64,000 nucleotides of DNA. It comes from Trichoplax adhaerens. Taxonomy: Eukaryota > Placozoa > Uniplacotomia > Trichoplacea > Trichoplacidae. The notes under the pieces were generated by a model. That model was given only the letters and a program-made list of their open reading frames with translations, had not been told where the DNA came from and ran no database searches. This document shows, piece by piece, positions 43,928-58,067 of this stretch. A program made the translations under genes and the position numbers. Where the stretch lies: NCBI RefSeq assembly GCF_000150275.1, contig NW_002060947.1, positions 2,593,740 through 2,657,739 of the forward strand. Reading direction: 5' to 3'. Each line of letters starts with the position of its first letter. Position 1 is the stretch's first letter.

Positions 43928-46900
43928 ATGGAAAGAGAGAAGGCAGCAAAATTGAAAGAGATTAGAATATTGGGTGAATTCAATCAAGGCCATCAACAAG
44001 TACAGTCGAGTATGTATAAAACTCTTCTTATACGTATTATTCGCATATCAAATATATGCCACTGTTACTTATCCCGGCTGGTATACGTATACACATTGTA
44101 CTGTACGTAGTAATCCACAGGTTACTGTAAAATAACACTTATTACAGGCATTGACTTCTGAGACAAATATTAATCTCAGAAGCCCCTGGTACAAATGCAC
44201 ACTCATATCGTATGTACAGTTACATATAATATATTTAATTTTAATGTCTTACCATCTCTTTGCCATGGGCTACTAATAGTAATTTTAGTAGTCTATAACT
44301 CTGCCTACTGCGAGTCCGATTGAGGTAGCAATATTATTTTTAATTTCTCTTGAACCTACAGTAGTTTATAAACAAATCAGATTATTGCACAGTTCAGTAT
44401 ATGAGCCCTTCACGGACATACTCGTATACACAGTATACTACAGTATCGTCGCATTGCTGGCTGAGTAAACCCCGTGAAAGTCACAATTTGCCTCTACTGT
44501 ACTCAAGATGACTGGGTTTTGAGTTAGGTTTTATTTCTTAAGTTTTATTTTCAGCTTTAAAATGTGAAATCTCCTTGAGTAAACCTAGAAACTAGACGCA
44601 TAAAAACTAATTAATGCAGCATATTCAATTTATCAAGTACGATTGACATGGAGGAGCGCAATCATGTCGTGCTACTTAATGATTAAATAAATTATTGCCT
44701 GCTGAGATCTAGTATTTACGAACATCATTAGATATCGATTTCTGCGAACATTCATCTGTCGTCCAATGAAAAATCATGTCAACTAAATCTATAGTTACTC
44801 TATCTCTTAACTTAAGTAGTGATGGTGTAACGTTCAATGTTTCATCAGCATTAATTTTTGTTATATTCGCTGTGAGATAATGTAATGTCTCATGCAATTC
44901 AATAGTTCATTATTCGTTATATTGTTGTTGCTATTGTACTGTACTGTATGATGTACAGTACAAATTGCACATCCAGATATCCGTGTTTTATCGTGAATAG
45001 TTTGTGCAGATCAGCATTTCGTCACTGTATTCGTACACTGTACACTCATTGTACAGTAACCCATGTATTTGATCCTGATATCGTACGTGCGACTTGTTAA
45101 GATTAAAGCATAATACAGTTGTTACTGTAGTAGCTCGCTACAGTTTGGTGACAGTTTTTCCGCAGGATACTACGAGTGTTCCTTCAACGCCTTAATGGAT
45201 TACCATTGATGGTGTTCAAGTGAATTTCAATAGAACTTAGTTCAGCTATAGCACACTCCCTTGAAATGATATCGCATGACTCAATAAGCAATTTACTGTA
45301 GAATCTGGATTGTACCAGAAAGAAGCTAATTATATTGTTTGAATTCGAGGTAAATTCAGCTCTCGATTTGATTTAGTAGAAATTGCTAATCAGCCTATAC
45401 ATATTTAAAACCTAACTGTGATGAAATTGTTTGGATTTCAGTAAGTAATAATTATAGAAATCAATGGGTAACACCTCCCAAATTTAATAAACGCACACCT
45501 CAATTGCCGGATGCCGAAGGTACTGTAAGATATATTCAGTAATATTCCACAAATAAGGAAGCTTGCTAAATTACTATGAAAGACTTTATCAATATGCTTT
45601 GAAAGCTCTATCGTGTCTCAATATTTAGGTGGAGAAAAATCATTAGCCAGCGATACGCAAGAATATAAACGAACTACTGAGAGGGTAACTGAAGCCTGTT
45701 GCAGAACTGATCTACGAATACTATACAGTCTTTAGCATGTGTTAGCATTATAATTAAAATGTTGCAAGTAACGAATAGGCGGTATTATACACCTCCAAAC
45801 GGTCAAGTTATTCTATTTTATATGGCGATCTAGGACAATATTGACGCAGGGTCAATCAATGATAATAGTCTATTAATCCTTCCAAGTTCCGCGATATCAA
45901 CCTTTAATATTTCGACAGAATCAAGTGATTTGGGGACTGGAAAGTGGAGTAATACTTTTAAAAAAAAGAATATCGTAGATCAATTCCAAGAGCAAACTGC
46001 CGATATGAAAACTAGGGATTACAAGCTAGCGCTACATCGAAAATACGAGGAGAACATTGTTTCCAAACTAAGGGTACGATTTACCGAAAATAGCACTTTG
46101 CTAATGTCTTATTAGTTATTAGAGATGTTGCTAATCAAGGGTTTTTAGGATTTAGAATACGAAAATTCTTTACTTAAAGCTCAGCTTGCCGAAGTTGCAG
46201 CAATGAAAGAATTAGAAATTGGAGATTTGAAAAAACAATTAGGGTTAGTTCCGAATTTTCAGGATTTAAGTCCTTCTGCACAAATTAATATTACATGTAA
46301 TCTTATATTAATTATATGTTATTGGCACTGGTTTAAACATTCAAGAAAGGGAGAATACGAGCTTGAAAAAGCCGAACAGGCATTTTCATATGCTAACAGT
46401 GAGCTCAAACAGCGTGTCGATTCTATGCATGCGACGGTGCGCATATAGCTATATATTCTTGCGAGATGAAATTACCAATTGCGTATAATGTTGAATTCCT
46501 AAATAATTATTTGTATTCAAGATATTAGATAGAGATCTCACTATCCAAAAACTTAAAGAATATCAAGATATTCAAGTGGTGGAAATATGCCATCTCAAGA
46601 AACGAAATAGTCAACTTGAAAAATATTTAGCCGATTTACCTACTGCTGATGAATTCGAAAGGACTAAGCAAGAAATATCCAAATTTCAACCTCGATACAT
46701 AATCAATACGTGCTCTCTTAATTTTTTAATATTTTTTAAAGCAATATTTGTAAGCTTTAACATTTAAGAATTATCAGATATTACAAATACAAGTGTAAAG
46801 CTGAAAACTATGATGCGTGACCAAGAAAACAAGCTAATGGAAACTCAAGCAGAATTAGACGTAAAGGTTAAGCTACAGCTTCTATAATTACTATTTATCT

Positions 46901-48596
46901 ACAGTGCGAAAGCTCTAATACGTATAACTTTCGTTCTGTGTTCAGGAAGCTGAAGTTAAAAGTCTGAAATATCGGCTATCACAAAATAATGGAGACTCTG
47001 CGAGGTAATTATCATCATGCTATGTACATTTGATTGTAGAGAAAAGTTATGTTAATTATGTTTTATATTATTCGTATCTATCGTAGTTCTGAATCAATTG
47101 TAAATCATACCATTGCGAAAGAAGATGAAAATGTAGATATAAAGAAATTTCAACTTATAAATAAATATCTCAGTGAAGAAAATGAAAGAGTAAAGAAGGT
47201 AATTTAAATCTTTACTAAAATTATGAGTTCACCGAAATAGCTTTGGCTCATTATTTATATTTTACAGTTTCTTCAGAGTAAACATCAAAAACTATTGGAG
47301 GTGTTATCAGACAAACAACATAACATAGAACAGTACCAACACCGTCTTACTGAAGAAAAGGTATATTTGGCAGCATAAATTGTCGTCCCTATTTATAGTT
47401 TTTGTGCTACCTATTTACTATTATTTAGATTTTAGTAATTTGAATCTCCATCTTCAGGTAATTAATTAGCAAAAAGTACAGAATTTTTTCTAATATACTT
47501 TTATAGGACATAATTTCTGGATTAAGCAAGAGTTTAAAAGAAAGAGACAGCACTATTAAGCAATTGCAAATGTCAATTAAGACCGTATCAAATCAAAACC
47601 AAGATATCCTGGAACAAAATATTGAGCTACAAGAATTATGCAACAAGGTAATTAACTTAGTACTGCACACTATAAGTTAGTATTACTTTCATTTCTGATA
47701 CTTTTAGCCCGACAAACCATTTGGCATGCAATTGTCTATCAAGATAGCCACCGATAAGGGCAACGTTTCTATAATACTTTACTGAAATTTATTTTATCAA
47801 CAGTATAAGCATGGAGTTATTTAAGGGTGTATCCACACAATTGGATAATAATATAAAACGCATTTATTAAAAAATGAAAATGACATTATTATAACTTTAA
47901 CTTAAACATAATTTCCGTTATAATTTATAGTTAAAACTTAATCAATTGGATACAAAAGTAGGGAAATACCAACAAATTGAAAAGGAGGTTAGTCATATTT
48001 CGACATTCTCACATGTGTATTGATATCTGGACTACTGTACTACTACAGTAGAAAAACCATTTCCAAATAATCAATAGTTTACAGTCTCTATATAGTAGTA
48101 CTGTGTGCACGCAATCCCACCGGTACTTCAGGCAGATTGATATACACACACATAAAATCTAAGATTAAATTATAATTTTATTTCTATAATGTTATTTATA
48201 ACGATTTACTGTGTGCGGTTATTACACTAAATAAATTAATTCCGGTATTGAAATCAACAGCTAACCAGATGCATAAAAGAATTAAGCTCTATTGTACAAA
48301 TTTGCATAGCAAGGACGCAAGGCAAAGATCCAAATCTGTCTTTACTATTAGGACTAGAAGGTTTTTTATAGACTTACATCTCTCATTAATGAGTAAGATA
48401 GTATAATCCTAACATTTCTTTCTTCTATAAAGCCTCAAACTCAAGTACAAGAAATCAAAATATCAGAGGTAGTGAAGATGACGTGGAAGACAACATTTCC
48501 AAAATTAGGCGCCTTCAGTTAGAAATTAGCAAACTTAGAGACCAAGTTTCAGAACAGTATGCAGAGGACATTGGTAAAACATGTCCAGTTCAGTAA
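43928..48596 (+). CDS. CEP85: CEP85/CEP85L-like centrosomal coiled-coil protein
   Basis: Vertebrate CEP85 is a centrosomal protein that binds STIL and acts with PLK4 in centriole duplication. The frame starts at 43928 (MEREKAAKLKEIRIL); an earlier exon cannot be excluded. Exons run 43928-44009, 45442-45519, about 45631-45687, about 45834-46073, about 46150-46241, about 46350-46437, about 46525-46695, about 46770-46867, about 46947-47006, 47087-47199, 47269-47361, 47508-47647, 47932-47988, about 48262-48360 and 48433-48596. The product is mostly heptad-rich. Diagnostic blocks occur in CEP85 order: LEKYLADLPT, ERDSTIKQLQMSIKTVSNQN with DILEQNIELQE, TQGKDPNLSLLLGLE, and the C-terminal KLRDQVSEQYAEDIGKTC ending in VQ. 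The Ser-rich N-terminal half of the vertebrate protein is much shorter here. Confidence 0.9.
44709..44891 (-). CDS. unassigned minus-strand open exon inside CEP85 intron 1
   Basis: An open frame of about 60 codons ends in TAG at 44709. It reads like real protein: HYLTANITKINADETLNVTP, then LLKLRDRVTIDLVDMIFHW. The only in-frame Met is internal, so this is more likely a terminal exon than a complete gene. I do not recognise a family. GTAC array 6 lies immediately upstream on the minus strand (44935-45058), the same geometry as at the head-to-head promoters. It may be part of a small nested gene; low confidence. Confidence 0.3.
   Translation of the reverse strand, partial: ETLHYLTANITKINADETLNVTPSLLKLRDRVTIDLVDMIFHWTTDECSQKSISNDVRKY
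44935..45058. repeat. GTAC-W array 6 (CEP85 intron 1)
   Basis: TTGTACTGTACTGTATGATG and ATGTACAGTACAA at 44935-44961, then TTCGTACACTGTACACTC and TTGTACAGTAA at 45030-45058. It is sparser than arrays 1-5 and lies in a plus-strand intron, upstream of a minus-strand open exon. Confidence 0.8.
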
Positions 48597-50431
48597 AGTA
48601 GCGTTGCTAATGCAAGGATTATACAATTATTTGTTCATAGCCCTAATATAACGTTAAATTCAATCAAATTTGAAATTTATATTGATTTTAAATGTATATG
48701 TTGTAAGTAATCAAGTATGGTACACAAATGCATTTCAGTAAAATTTTCTTTGTATCATCGAACAAGCGGTCTAGTTCTATATTGTAGCACAGCTTGTTCC
48801 AAGATTAGATTTAAGGCAGCTTGATAGCGATGATACCGTAAATTTATATTGTAAATCGAATTCTCTCTGTACAGTATATAAAATGTGTCTGTTAACTATA
48901 CACTCTATTGTATAGAGATATATTCTGGTATGTTTTCGATATTTATGTACAGAGTTTGAATCATGAAAAATCGTTATTAGTATTTTAATTATCTATATTA
49001 AGAATAGCAACTGAATATATGTATTATCTATGACTCATGATCATAAACTAGCATAATTCATCAATTTAACCATCATGATTATACCTATAAGGTGTTTTCA
49101 TTTGCCTGAGGACATTCTAGTAACTCTTTTGACATTGTGGTGGATCTTGAGATTGATCCCTGACACTTTGCATAAAATGCAGCTCGCACTTTGCTACTAG
49201 TTAATTGACCTTATTGAAGCTTGGACTATACATACTGTACATTAGCAAAAATCAAGAGAACAGGCGAAGCAAAGGAAGCGTAGTAGAGCAGCGTAATCAA
49301 GTGATCGTGTAAATCAATCTGAAGAAGTCTTCGGACTCTCCTTTTATAGGATTCTAGCTGTGACAGTAACTGACCGTTTTGTATCACAGCAACGTTGTAC
49401 TATACAGATATTCAAGTTTACTAAATTGCTAGGCAGTATTTTGATAATATAACATATTGATAATCTGTAATCTATGATTATGACTTATCTATTATAATTA
49501 TAATTATCAGACATGGACATTACGTTATTGTTCAGACTTTAGTGTAACGATACACATACGTTAAGGATTATAAATATTCGCGACAGACATTGTAAGTAAA
49601 TTTCTTTCATTAGTCGAGTAGTCAGTAAAAGGAAGGCTACATAAGCAACAGACTAAAGGGACTATTAATTAAATCATTTCCTTTTAATAACTAGTGACTC
49701 AAAATGAGGATTTAAGGAGGCTTTACAAAGAACAAGAAGCCTCATCAAATTAAATCGGAGCATTCAGGTAATACTGCTTATTTACTAGTTGAGAAATCAT
49801 TAATGCACTTACTGCAATCGTACACTCCTTAGCAATGAAATATCCTGACCTTCAACCATGAGCTACAGCCTACAGGTAGTCCACAGCTCAGAGGCAAGCC
49901 TCACTTGCTGCACAGTTCTTTTTATTATAGTTTAACCAAACAACGTAACTGGGTTTGTACATCATCTTCAACAAATTATATGATGTGACACTGGTATAGG
50001 TATGCCAATATATGAAAACAATTTCATCAATAACTATCGCTATAAGTACGTGTATACGAGTAACTTTCTAGCATAATATAAATATCTATTATATTAATGA
50101 AGTCTTTCCAATTAGACAATTCGTAAATAACTCCATAATATACAGGTATAAACCTAATAAGAGATATACCAATTACATAAAATGCCTTAAAATTTTAAAA
50201 GTAATATAATAGTTATCGCAATTGATACCATAAGAATGAATCATGCATGACCTAATACTGATAGTCTCTTATCAGTGCTGCGAGTAGACAAGTCAATATC
50301 ATCTTAAATTCAATAATTTTAGAATGGTAGATTTAAGATTTATTCTGAATTGTCCAATTATTTTGCAAAATCCTTCGAACTATTTAGAGTAAGAAATCAA
50401 GGCAATACAGCTGATGATTTAGGTTAGCGCA
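48597..50431. other. tail-to-tail gap CEP85/SUPT20H
   Basis: About 1.8 kb of AT-rich DNA with only isolated TGTACAGTA motifs (around 48870 and 49233). No exon chain, RNA gene or array was found. Confidence 0.55.
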
Positions 50432-53400
50432 TTAAGGCTGCTGTTGATGATATTGCAACTGGATTTGTTGTTGTGGAGGCGTTTGTTGTTGTTTTTGTTG
50501 TTGAAGTGAGCGCTGCGTTCGCCGAATTCCCAAACTACGCATGTGAGGTTCTTCCAATTGTTTTGGTGATTGACAGGATTGTTGCTCTCTCGGCTTTAGC
50601 TGTTGAAGATGTTGCTGGGATTGATTTATAGCTTGGGCGGGAAGATTCTGAGGCCGTTTATGTTGGTATTTCTGTATTAGGATCTGTCCCTGCTGTAAGT
50701 TTAGTGAATTGCCTACATTGGGTCGCAACTGTAGCATGTGTGATGCAGAACTGCTTGCCGTTTTAAGCATTGAATTATCGCTATTGCTCTCATTTCTATA
50801 GTTTTTACTATTATTATTATTGTTATTATTGATATTAATATTTGCAGTACTAGTACCAGTATTACTTTTATTGTTAATGTTATTATTATTACTGTTACTG
50901 TTATTAATATTGGTGTTGCCGATATTGCCAGAATTATAATTCTTATTAAATGTAACACTAGTAGTCGTAGCAGTCATGCTACCAGTAGTGACATTGCTAT
51001 TATTGCCGTGACTCATTGGCACTATTGATGATCCTCGACTATGCGCCGATATCGATTGATGTCTAGTGATTACAGCTGGACGAGATTGACTGTTTGACGG
51101 CGGTAAAACTGATACAGCCAATTGCTGCTGATTACGTTGAACAGGAGCAATACCCCTTATCGGCATATTAACATGCTGCTGTTGTTGATATTGATTTCTT
51201 AAAAGTAATTTATTTTGTACCATTTTTCTAGCTTCAATGTTTGAAGGAGAATTGACATTAACAGCCTGCAATTCGTTATAAAAATATATTTCAGATCAGA
51301 AGTAATTTACGTAAACGTACACATCCTGTATAATTATCATCTCACATTTGTAGGTGATACAGTACTGTACAAAGAAGATACCAAGAAAACACCTACAAGA
51401 TTTACACTAAGACTAGAATCAATCAATACAACGTGTAGGGTACTATTATACAGATGAAATGATTAAACTCTCATCAGCAAATACAGAAAATTAGCTTAAA
51501 AGTCTTAAGGCCACAGCCTTACACATGTATCGATAGTTTGCTACTACAGCGTGTAGCCGGATAAGATAACTTGTATTCTATTCCGTACCATACCCTTACG
51601 CGTCCGAGTAATTTGGTCTCAGAGGGTGTTATCGTTCGTATATACAGTACTTATACTAGCACGATTCTGAGGTCAGGATTCTAATGAAAAGTTGGCTAAT
51701 ACTGTATGGATGTCACATTTTTTTCAAGTTTGAAGCCTACTTTTTTAATACTTTCTTTGTTTATTAATTTAACATATAGTAACATATACATTTATATAAA
51801 CACTACGCCTATAAGTAGATACATCTTATTCCTCTAATTGCTTTCGCAATACCAGGCCTGACATTTATAGTATTCAAAAGTTAAGCTAGGGCAAATGACA
51901 TTTGTAATCAATTTACAGCTAGTTTTTCAAGGGTTGTCTTTGTAAACGAATTACACTAAAGAACCTGCAAATTGAAAGTAAAAATAGTGCACTGATCGTC
52001 ACCATTTTTAAACACGTTACAGCGGTTGCGTACTAACTCAAATACACGGGTACTTTCGTATATCTAAAGTTTAGGGTCTAGGTAGGGTCTCTACTTATAC
52101 CTTGCAGGTTAATAGCACGATTATATTATTGATGAGAATACTAAGAGTAAAATCATTCATTACAGTAAGAGCCCGTGATGCATACAGCTTACACTTCATT
52201 TATATAGAAGCATGTTATGAAATTAATAGCTACATTAAAAGGCCGCCAAGAAGCGTACCAAATCTACGTATTATAGCACATTAATAATTATAATTGGTTA
52301 ATAATTACCAGGTAATTCAACAATATGATAAGGTGTACAAGCAAGAATGTTTTACTGGGTACCAAGAAGTTTTCACATATACTTCTAAGTACGCCAATGA
52401 AATTTTCTTTATACACTATATCATAAGGTTCAATTGCCAGATTGTGTTCATAGTAACTTTTACAATCCACCTACCGGAGCTATTGGTGCCAGCTGTATAG
52501 TGCTAACAATTGTAGTATTGGCCAAATTTCCAGTAGCCACGGACCCAGTGGCCGGTGATACAGGTGAAATGGGTGTTCCCTGTTGCGAAATGATGTACTG
52601 TCTTCCAAAAGTATTACTCGCAACATTTACAGCAGGAGTATTAACACCCGTTGTTTTCATATCAGTAGGTGGAACTCTTTAATTTTATAAATGCGAAAGA
52701 ATCGTCAATAATGATGATTTCTTACAACATTTTAACATAACTGCATTTACAATTTAAACGTGATAACCTGAAGTGTTGTAGCTGGACACTGCTGTTTTGG
52801 ACACCCGGTGATGAGGGGGGTGAAGTAATTAGAGTCATGTTAGGACGCACTCCATACTGAATAAACTGCTTTGATGGTAGAGTTTGGCATCGCAATTGAG
52901 ATTGTGAAATTACTACAGGACTTGGACTACTCGCAGGGATGTTTGTCACTTGCCTATACTGTGTATGAGAGAAACTACTGTTATGATAGCATGATAACTA
53001 TAACTATGAGTTTTATACAGAATTCAATCGCATCATAAATTACCATTGTATTACAGCCACTAACAGTAGAGTTCTTATTCAAGACAGATCTAAACCATTT
53101 CAATACATGAAAATAACTTTAAATTACGGAGACGAACATTTCCGAAATAGAGATAATGCGTATAAAATTTACGTACAATCGCCCTTGAGAAAGTTCATCT
53201 GTCTGTGATCGTTCAGAGTTTGTACTCTGATCCTACGTTTAAAAAATTACCAGTGTTACTACAAGATGCAAGAAAGATCTAAATATAAATGATATCTAAC
53301 AACCCTAAATCTAGCCGCATACTGTAGATTTTGAGGAAGCTATCTTCACTGGATTTCTCCCTTCTTCAGTAACAAGTTCCTTAAATTGCTCTAAGTATCT

Positions 53401-56400
53401 GAAATTCCCCAAGAAATATGTATATTCGTATATTGAAATGTATACAGAAATTCTAATGTCTAGATTACACGTAATCCTACAAATTTCGAATTAAGTAATT
53501 GGATAACCTTTTCGCACTTTCTATCCCCCCTAGTTCGAACCTGGATACGTGTACAATATAAAGTTACGAATATTTTTAAATTACTGCATATTTATACTGG
53601 CGATAATAGTAGATTACTTCATATCACAATTAATAAAATGAAACAAAACTACTTTTAATGGATACATTGATACCTGCATGAAGTATTTAATTTGTTTCCA
53701 GCTTCCTTACTAGAAAGGCTTTCAATAAACAGTTCGCCAACGTAACTATCATCCACTGGTCTTTTCATGATGATAAGACGTGACTGAGAATTTCTACTTT
53801 CGTTTGTTTCTCCTTGAAACAAAATGTTTTGCACGACTTCCTGTAGAAATAATTCCAGAATAAATCAATGTTTTAGCAAAGCTGTGCTAAAATATCAGCA
53901 AGGCGCCAGAATAGACAATAAAACAAAAGATTGTCCCTACCAAAGAATAGTCAGGTGAAAATTTTATTGCATCTTTCTTTTTTGCGTATTTTTCCACCTA
54001 GGTCAAAATCACAATATAAGTTCGAATCTATTTCATATATAAGTTCTACTACCAGTGCACGTCGTTACCTCTAAATTAGAAGGCAAATTGAGTAATATTT
54101 TTTGTTGCTTCCAGGTATCAACAACCTTTATTGTTTATATAAATTTTCATGCCGAAGTTATTAGAAAGTCACACATATTGCAGATAGTAAAATTTTAATC
54201 GCGATCTATTTTAGGTATAAGCCTTAAAAAATTCGAACCGGTTTGGCTATTTTTAAATCAAATTTTATATTCGATCTCTTCTTGTGACTTTCACAAAGAA
54301 AATCGACCAAGCATAACTGGTTCCTAGTAGTCATCCTATCTAATAACAAAGAACGATTTCCCGTCCCTGATGCGTTACGCTTAACCAGCCTAACAAAATT
54401 CGTCATTTATAAAAGCTAATAAGATTATATAGCGAATATTTGATAATTAATTTGAGCCCTTGCATCGTATATCACACTATAAAGAAAGCAGCTGAAATTT
54501 ATAAACTTCATGAGATACTAACATACGTAAATATCACAATGCTTGACCTTTCAAAATTACCTTTTGATCTTCCAATTGTTATATTTAATTCTATTGTACT
54601 GGAGCTTGTTGCATACACGTAAAACATTGATAGAAGAATCTAAGCATAAAGGATTCTACAAATGGTTTTAAAAAGTTAGCTAATCAAAATCACTTTGATA
54701 TTAAATCTAGTAAAGAGAGGATGACGCTCAAGCTCTAACTCCATGATCGACTGATTACTGATACGGCATAAGCATTAATAAAGCATATAAGCTAATATAT
54801 TGCTTTAATAATAAGGTATATTTAAACTTCATACCTGCGTTGCTAAAAGAATTTCGCTTTCCAACCTAAGTTTATCATCCTACAATTACATATGTATATG
54901 CTTACCTACAGTTCTAGTAATTTATGAGAAATAATGAATTATGCATATTAAATTTATGGCTTACTTGCGTCCAGTTGCCAGTCTTTGTCATAGTATTAAT
55001 ATCATTAATGAGTGTCTAAAAACAATCCAAATCAAGTATTATCACAGCGCAAACAGCTTACATAAATAGTGTTATAATAGAACCTGATACAAAACAAAGT
55101 ACTCATACTCCATACAGGTCATCACCTCGGCAGTAGGGTGTAAAATTAGATAGTTGCGATCAAAATTTTTAGCGGATTCCGGTTTGCAACGATAATCTCT
55201 AACTTCGACAACCACACATCCATTGTCAAAAACAGGTAACTATCCAAATTAAAACACAATAGATTCCTTTCATATAGAATTTATAACATCTAACTGTGCC
55301 TAGGCTCACTACAGTTCTGTCAACATATGTCATCTTAAGCATTATAAAACAATCCAAGCCAATAATGCAATCTTTACAGATATCTTGTAATTCTTACTTT
55401 GTTATTATCGAGTATACTAAGTAGGACAGGCGGAATCTAAAGATTAAATTGAAGAATTCGAATGGATAATTGACTACCTTAGATAGAAGTGATTAATATT
55501 CTATTTATCAATTATACAGCAAGATCTTATTTTGGAATACACATAATCGTTTACCTCAAGGGAATCCAAGTATCGCAAAAGTTCATCTTCCTGTGTAGTA
55601 TGATTAAATAAGAGTATTGTGTTAAGCTTTCGAAGTAAAGAGTCTAGCAGCTAATGATTATTCTAAATTTACTTCCTTCAGATTGTCTACTCACCTCATA
55701 TGAAAAAAAGACTGGTTGTAATTCTATTATTATAAGACAGATATCAGAGAGGCAATTCAATGAAACTCAGAAGTATTCTTAAGACTTAATGACGCGTAAC
55801 CAGTTTTAACTATTAATATCAATATCAAATTTACAGCCAGAACCTAATTTGTTATCTCCTCTTAGGGCAACTGAATATCCTTTGTCTGAATGAAATAAAC
55901 TGATGATTATCGAAGCTGATCCTTCCTGATCTATTAATTTATTTGCCAGATATACACTAGGTAGCAGCTCCTAGAACGAATCACAATTCATGGGGTTAGT
56001 TGCTACACCTTACCATTGATGACGTTATAAAAACAATGGAAAAACATATATGCGGAGAACAGGGATGGGTAATGTCTGAGATAGCCAGCGAGCGATAAGT
56101 GGTGTACAGTACTTTATGAACGAGAAAATTCCCTGATTCGTAGTTTTTGTTAAATTACAACGTCCATTTAGATTTACGCACCTTTTTCAACAGTTTCCTT
56201 GATTTTATTTCACATGCCTTCACATAGGCATCGTATAATTTACTATGTAATGAATTACTAATAATTCGTCGACAAATTTACAAGAATTAGATAATAAATT
56301 CTTAAGAAAAGGATACATGCGAGGGTGTATTAATATAATGTTCTATTATATGTTATATTAAATGTAAGATACCATTGCTATCCTTATGAGTACTAACCTG

Positions 56401-56742
56401 TAAGTGCTAAATATAGGTCTGATCTTCAAGCGATTGTACTGAATTCTTCTAACAATTTCCTATTTATTGTAAGTAGACGGTTATTACAAAATTTAAAATA
56501 AATGTGAATTGTTGTATTTTAGCTTAATATAATGATAGTAGATACAGTCATGGCCTACTTGATGATAAATCTAGTAGTCCATGACTCCAGTAGATCATAA
56601 TTACGGCAGCAATTATTATCAGATTATATGTTGATTATGATTCTCTTTAATAATTATAATCTATAGAACTATAAAACTAGCTTACATCTACTTCGTCTGC
56701 AGTTGATACAACTGGGGCTGACTTCATTATTTTTTGTTTAAT
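50432..56742 (-). CDS. SUPT20H: SPT20-like SAGA subunit; first exon(s) unresolved
   Basis: SPT20 is an architectural subunit specific to SAGA; the human protein is also called p38IP. Conserved blocks in transcript order are KLYDAYVKACEIKSRKLLK (about 56180-56240), LIDQEGSASIIISLFHSDKG with YSVALRG (about 55855-55975), EDELLRYLDSLE (about 55555-55595), VFDNGCVVVEVRDYRCKPES (about 55120-55245), TLINDINTMTKTGNWTQ (about 54965-55015), DDKLRLESEILLATQ (about 54835-54880), LCLVDFLCESHKKRS with IKFDLKIAKP (about 54240-54340), VDTWKQQKILLNLPSNLE (about 54070-54120), VEKYAKKKDAIKFSPDYS (about 53945-54000) and YLEQFKELVTEEGRNPVKIA (about 53330-53400). The disordered C-terminal part is Ser/Pro/Gln-rich. 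The last exon, 50432-51265 (277 codons plus stop), is dominated by Asn and Gln runs. An exon at 56687-56742 and another near 57430-57480 may begin the coding region. Confidence 0.9.
50790..50960. repeat. AAT/AAC codon repeat encoding poly-Asn in SUPT20H
   Basis: Read on the minus strand, this part of the last SUPT20H exon is made mainly of AAT and AAC codons with interspersed Ser, Gly and Thr. It encodes an Asn-rich low-complexity segment flanked by Gln-rich stretches. Such tracts are common and length-variable. Confidence 0.85.
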
Positions 56743-58067
56743 CTGTTAAAAGAAAAGAAATTTAATAAATTTGGTTTATGAAATTATAAACGGAAACCCC
56801 GAATGAATAACTAGAAAACAGCAAATAAAGTTAACTCATAACTATCTTTACATTCTCCAAATATACGTATAGTACAATACAATTTGGCATTTCTGCTAAA
56901 GATAACGCAGACAGGTGATATTATGCAAAAACAAAGAAATCGTTAGAACTCGAGTTGTTGTATAGGTAACGACTTCGACTACAGGACAACTCATTCCTTT
57001 CACCATTTATACGTATAGTAGATTGCACGCAAATGTTTGATAAGGCCAACAGTTTATTAATTAATTAATTATATTATTAAATTATTATATGGATCTATTC
57101 CTAATCTTTCACTAATAATTAAGTTAATTATACATACCTATATGATATGCAAATCTATAAACGAGTCATCATATCGTTATTAAAAATTATTGTACTGTAA
57201 TATGGACAGTAATTAATACTATAATATATTCTAACCCTACAAGCGTAATTGCCCATGATGCACTAATTTTCGAATTTAGTGTCGAGGCATTACTTGTACT
57301 GGAAGTAAAACCATTTATCTAACTGGCTAATACACTTAATTACAGTAATTTGCACAAGTAGTTTTGGCCTGTTACAACTCACTTATACCTTATACGTATA
57401 TGAAATACATCAAAATGCATTAAAATTCTTACAAACTGGGTGAAAACATGAATTTTCTGCTGTCTTGCGTAATCTAAAAAGTAAAAGTATAAGACAAGAT
57501 ACTACATACGCTTATATTTCCTATGCACTTTAGATAGAGAAAACAGTAAGTTTCTGCGTATTTTAGGTCGTTGAATGTCAGTATTTACTACACATATATC
57601 ACCCTGTTGCGTCCGGTACTAGTGTACATTGGACAGTTTAATTCATAAATTTTCTTTACCGAGGATTCAAAGAGATACTTTATTTCACTACCAATAGTAG
57701 TATTTATTCACGCAATGATTCTATATGACTGTAATATCTTACAGTGGTTTTAGACTTTTAGCCCGATCTTTCTTTTCAAAAGGCAGTAAGGAATCGCATT
57801 AACGTGCCTTCAACAGAATAATAAATGAATAAATCCAAGTTTATTAAGAGTCTTTGTACTGTACTGTAGATAATACAGAGACCATAACTATGATAACTTA
57901 CCACATACAGGGCCTACTCGCTACTTTTCCTCCCTTCTAAAGAAATATTCGCGAACTTTTGCCCTTAAAATTAAAGAGAACAAGAAAGTTGTCGCAGTCC
58001 TCAAAAAGAGTAGTTGGAGCCTGGGAACATACCAGAGCCAATCTACAGTACATTTTGCAAGACTCTG

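Noticed and set aside
50713-50958. Minus-strand Ile/Thr-rich frame of 81 codons
   Set aside because: Shadow of the Asn-codon repeat in the last SUPT20H exon read in another frame.
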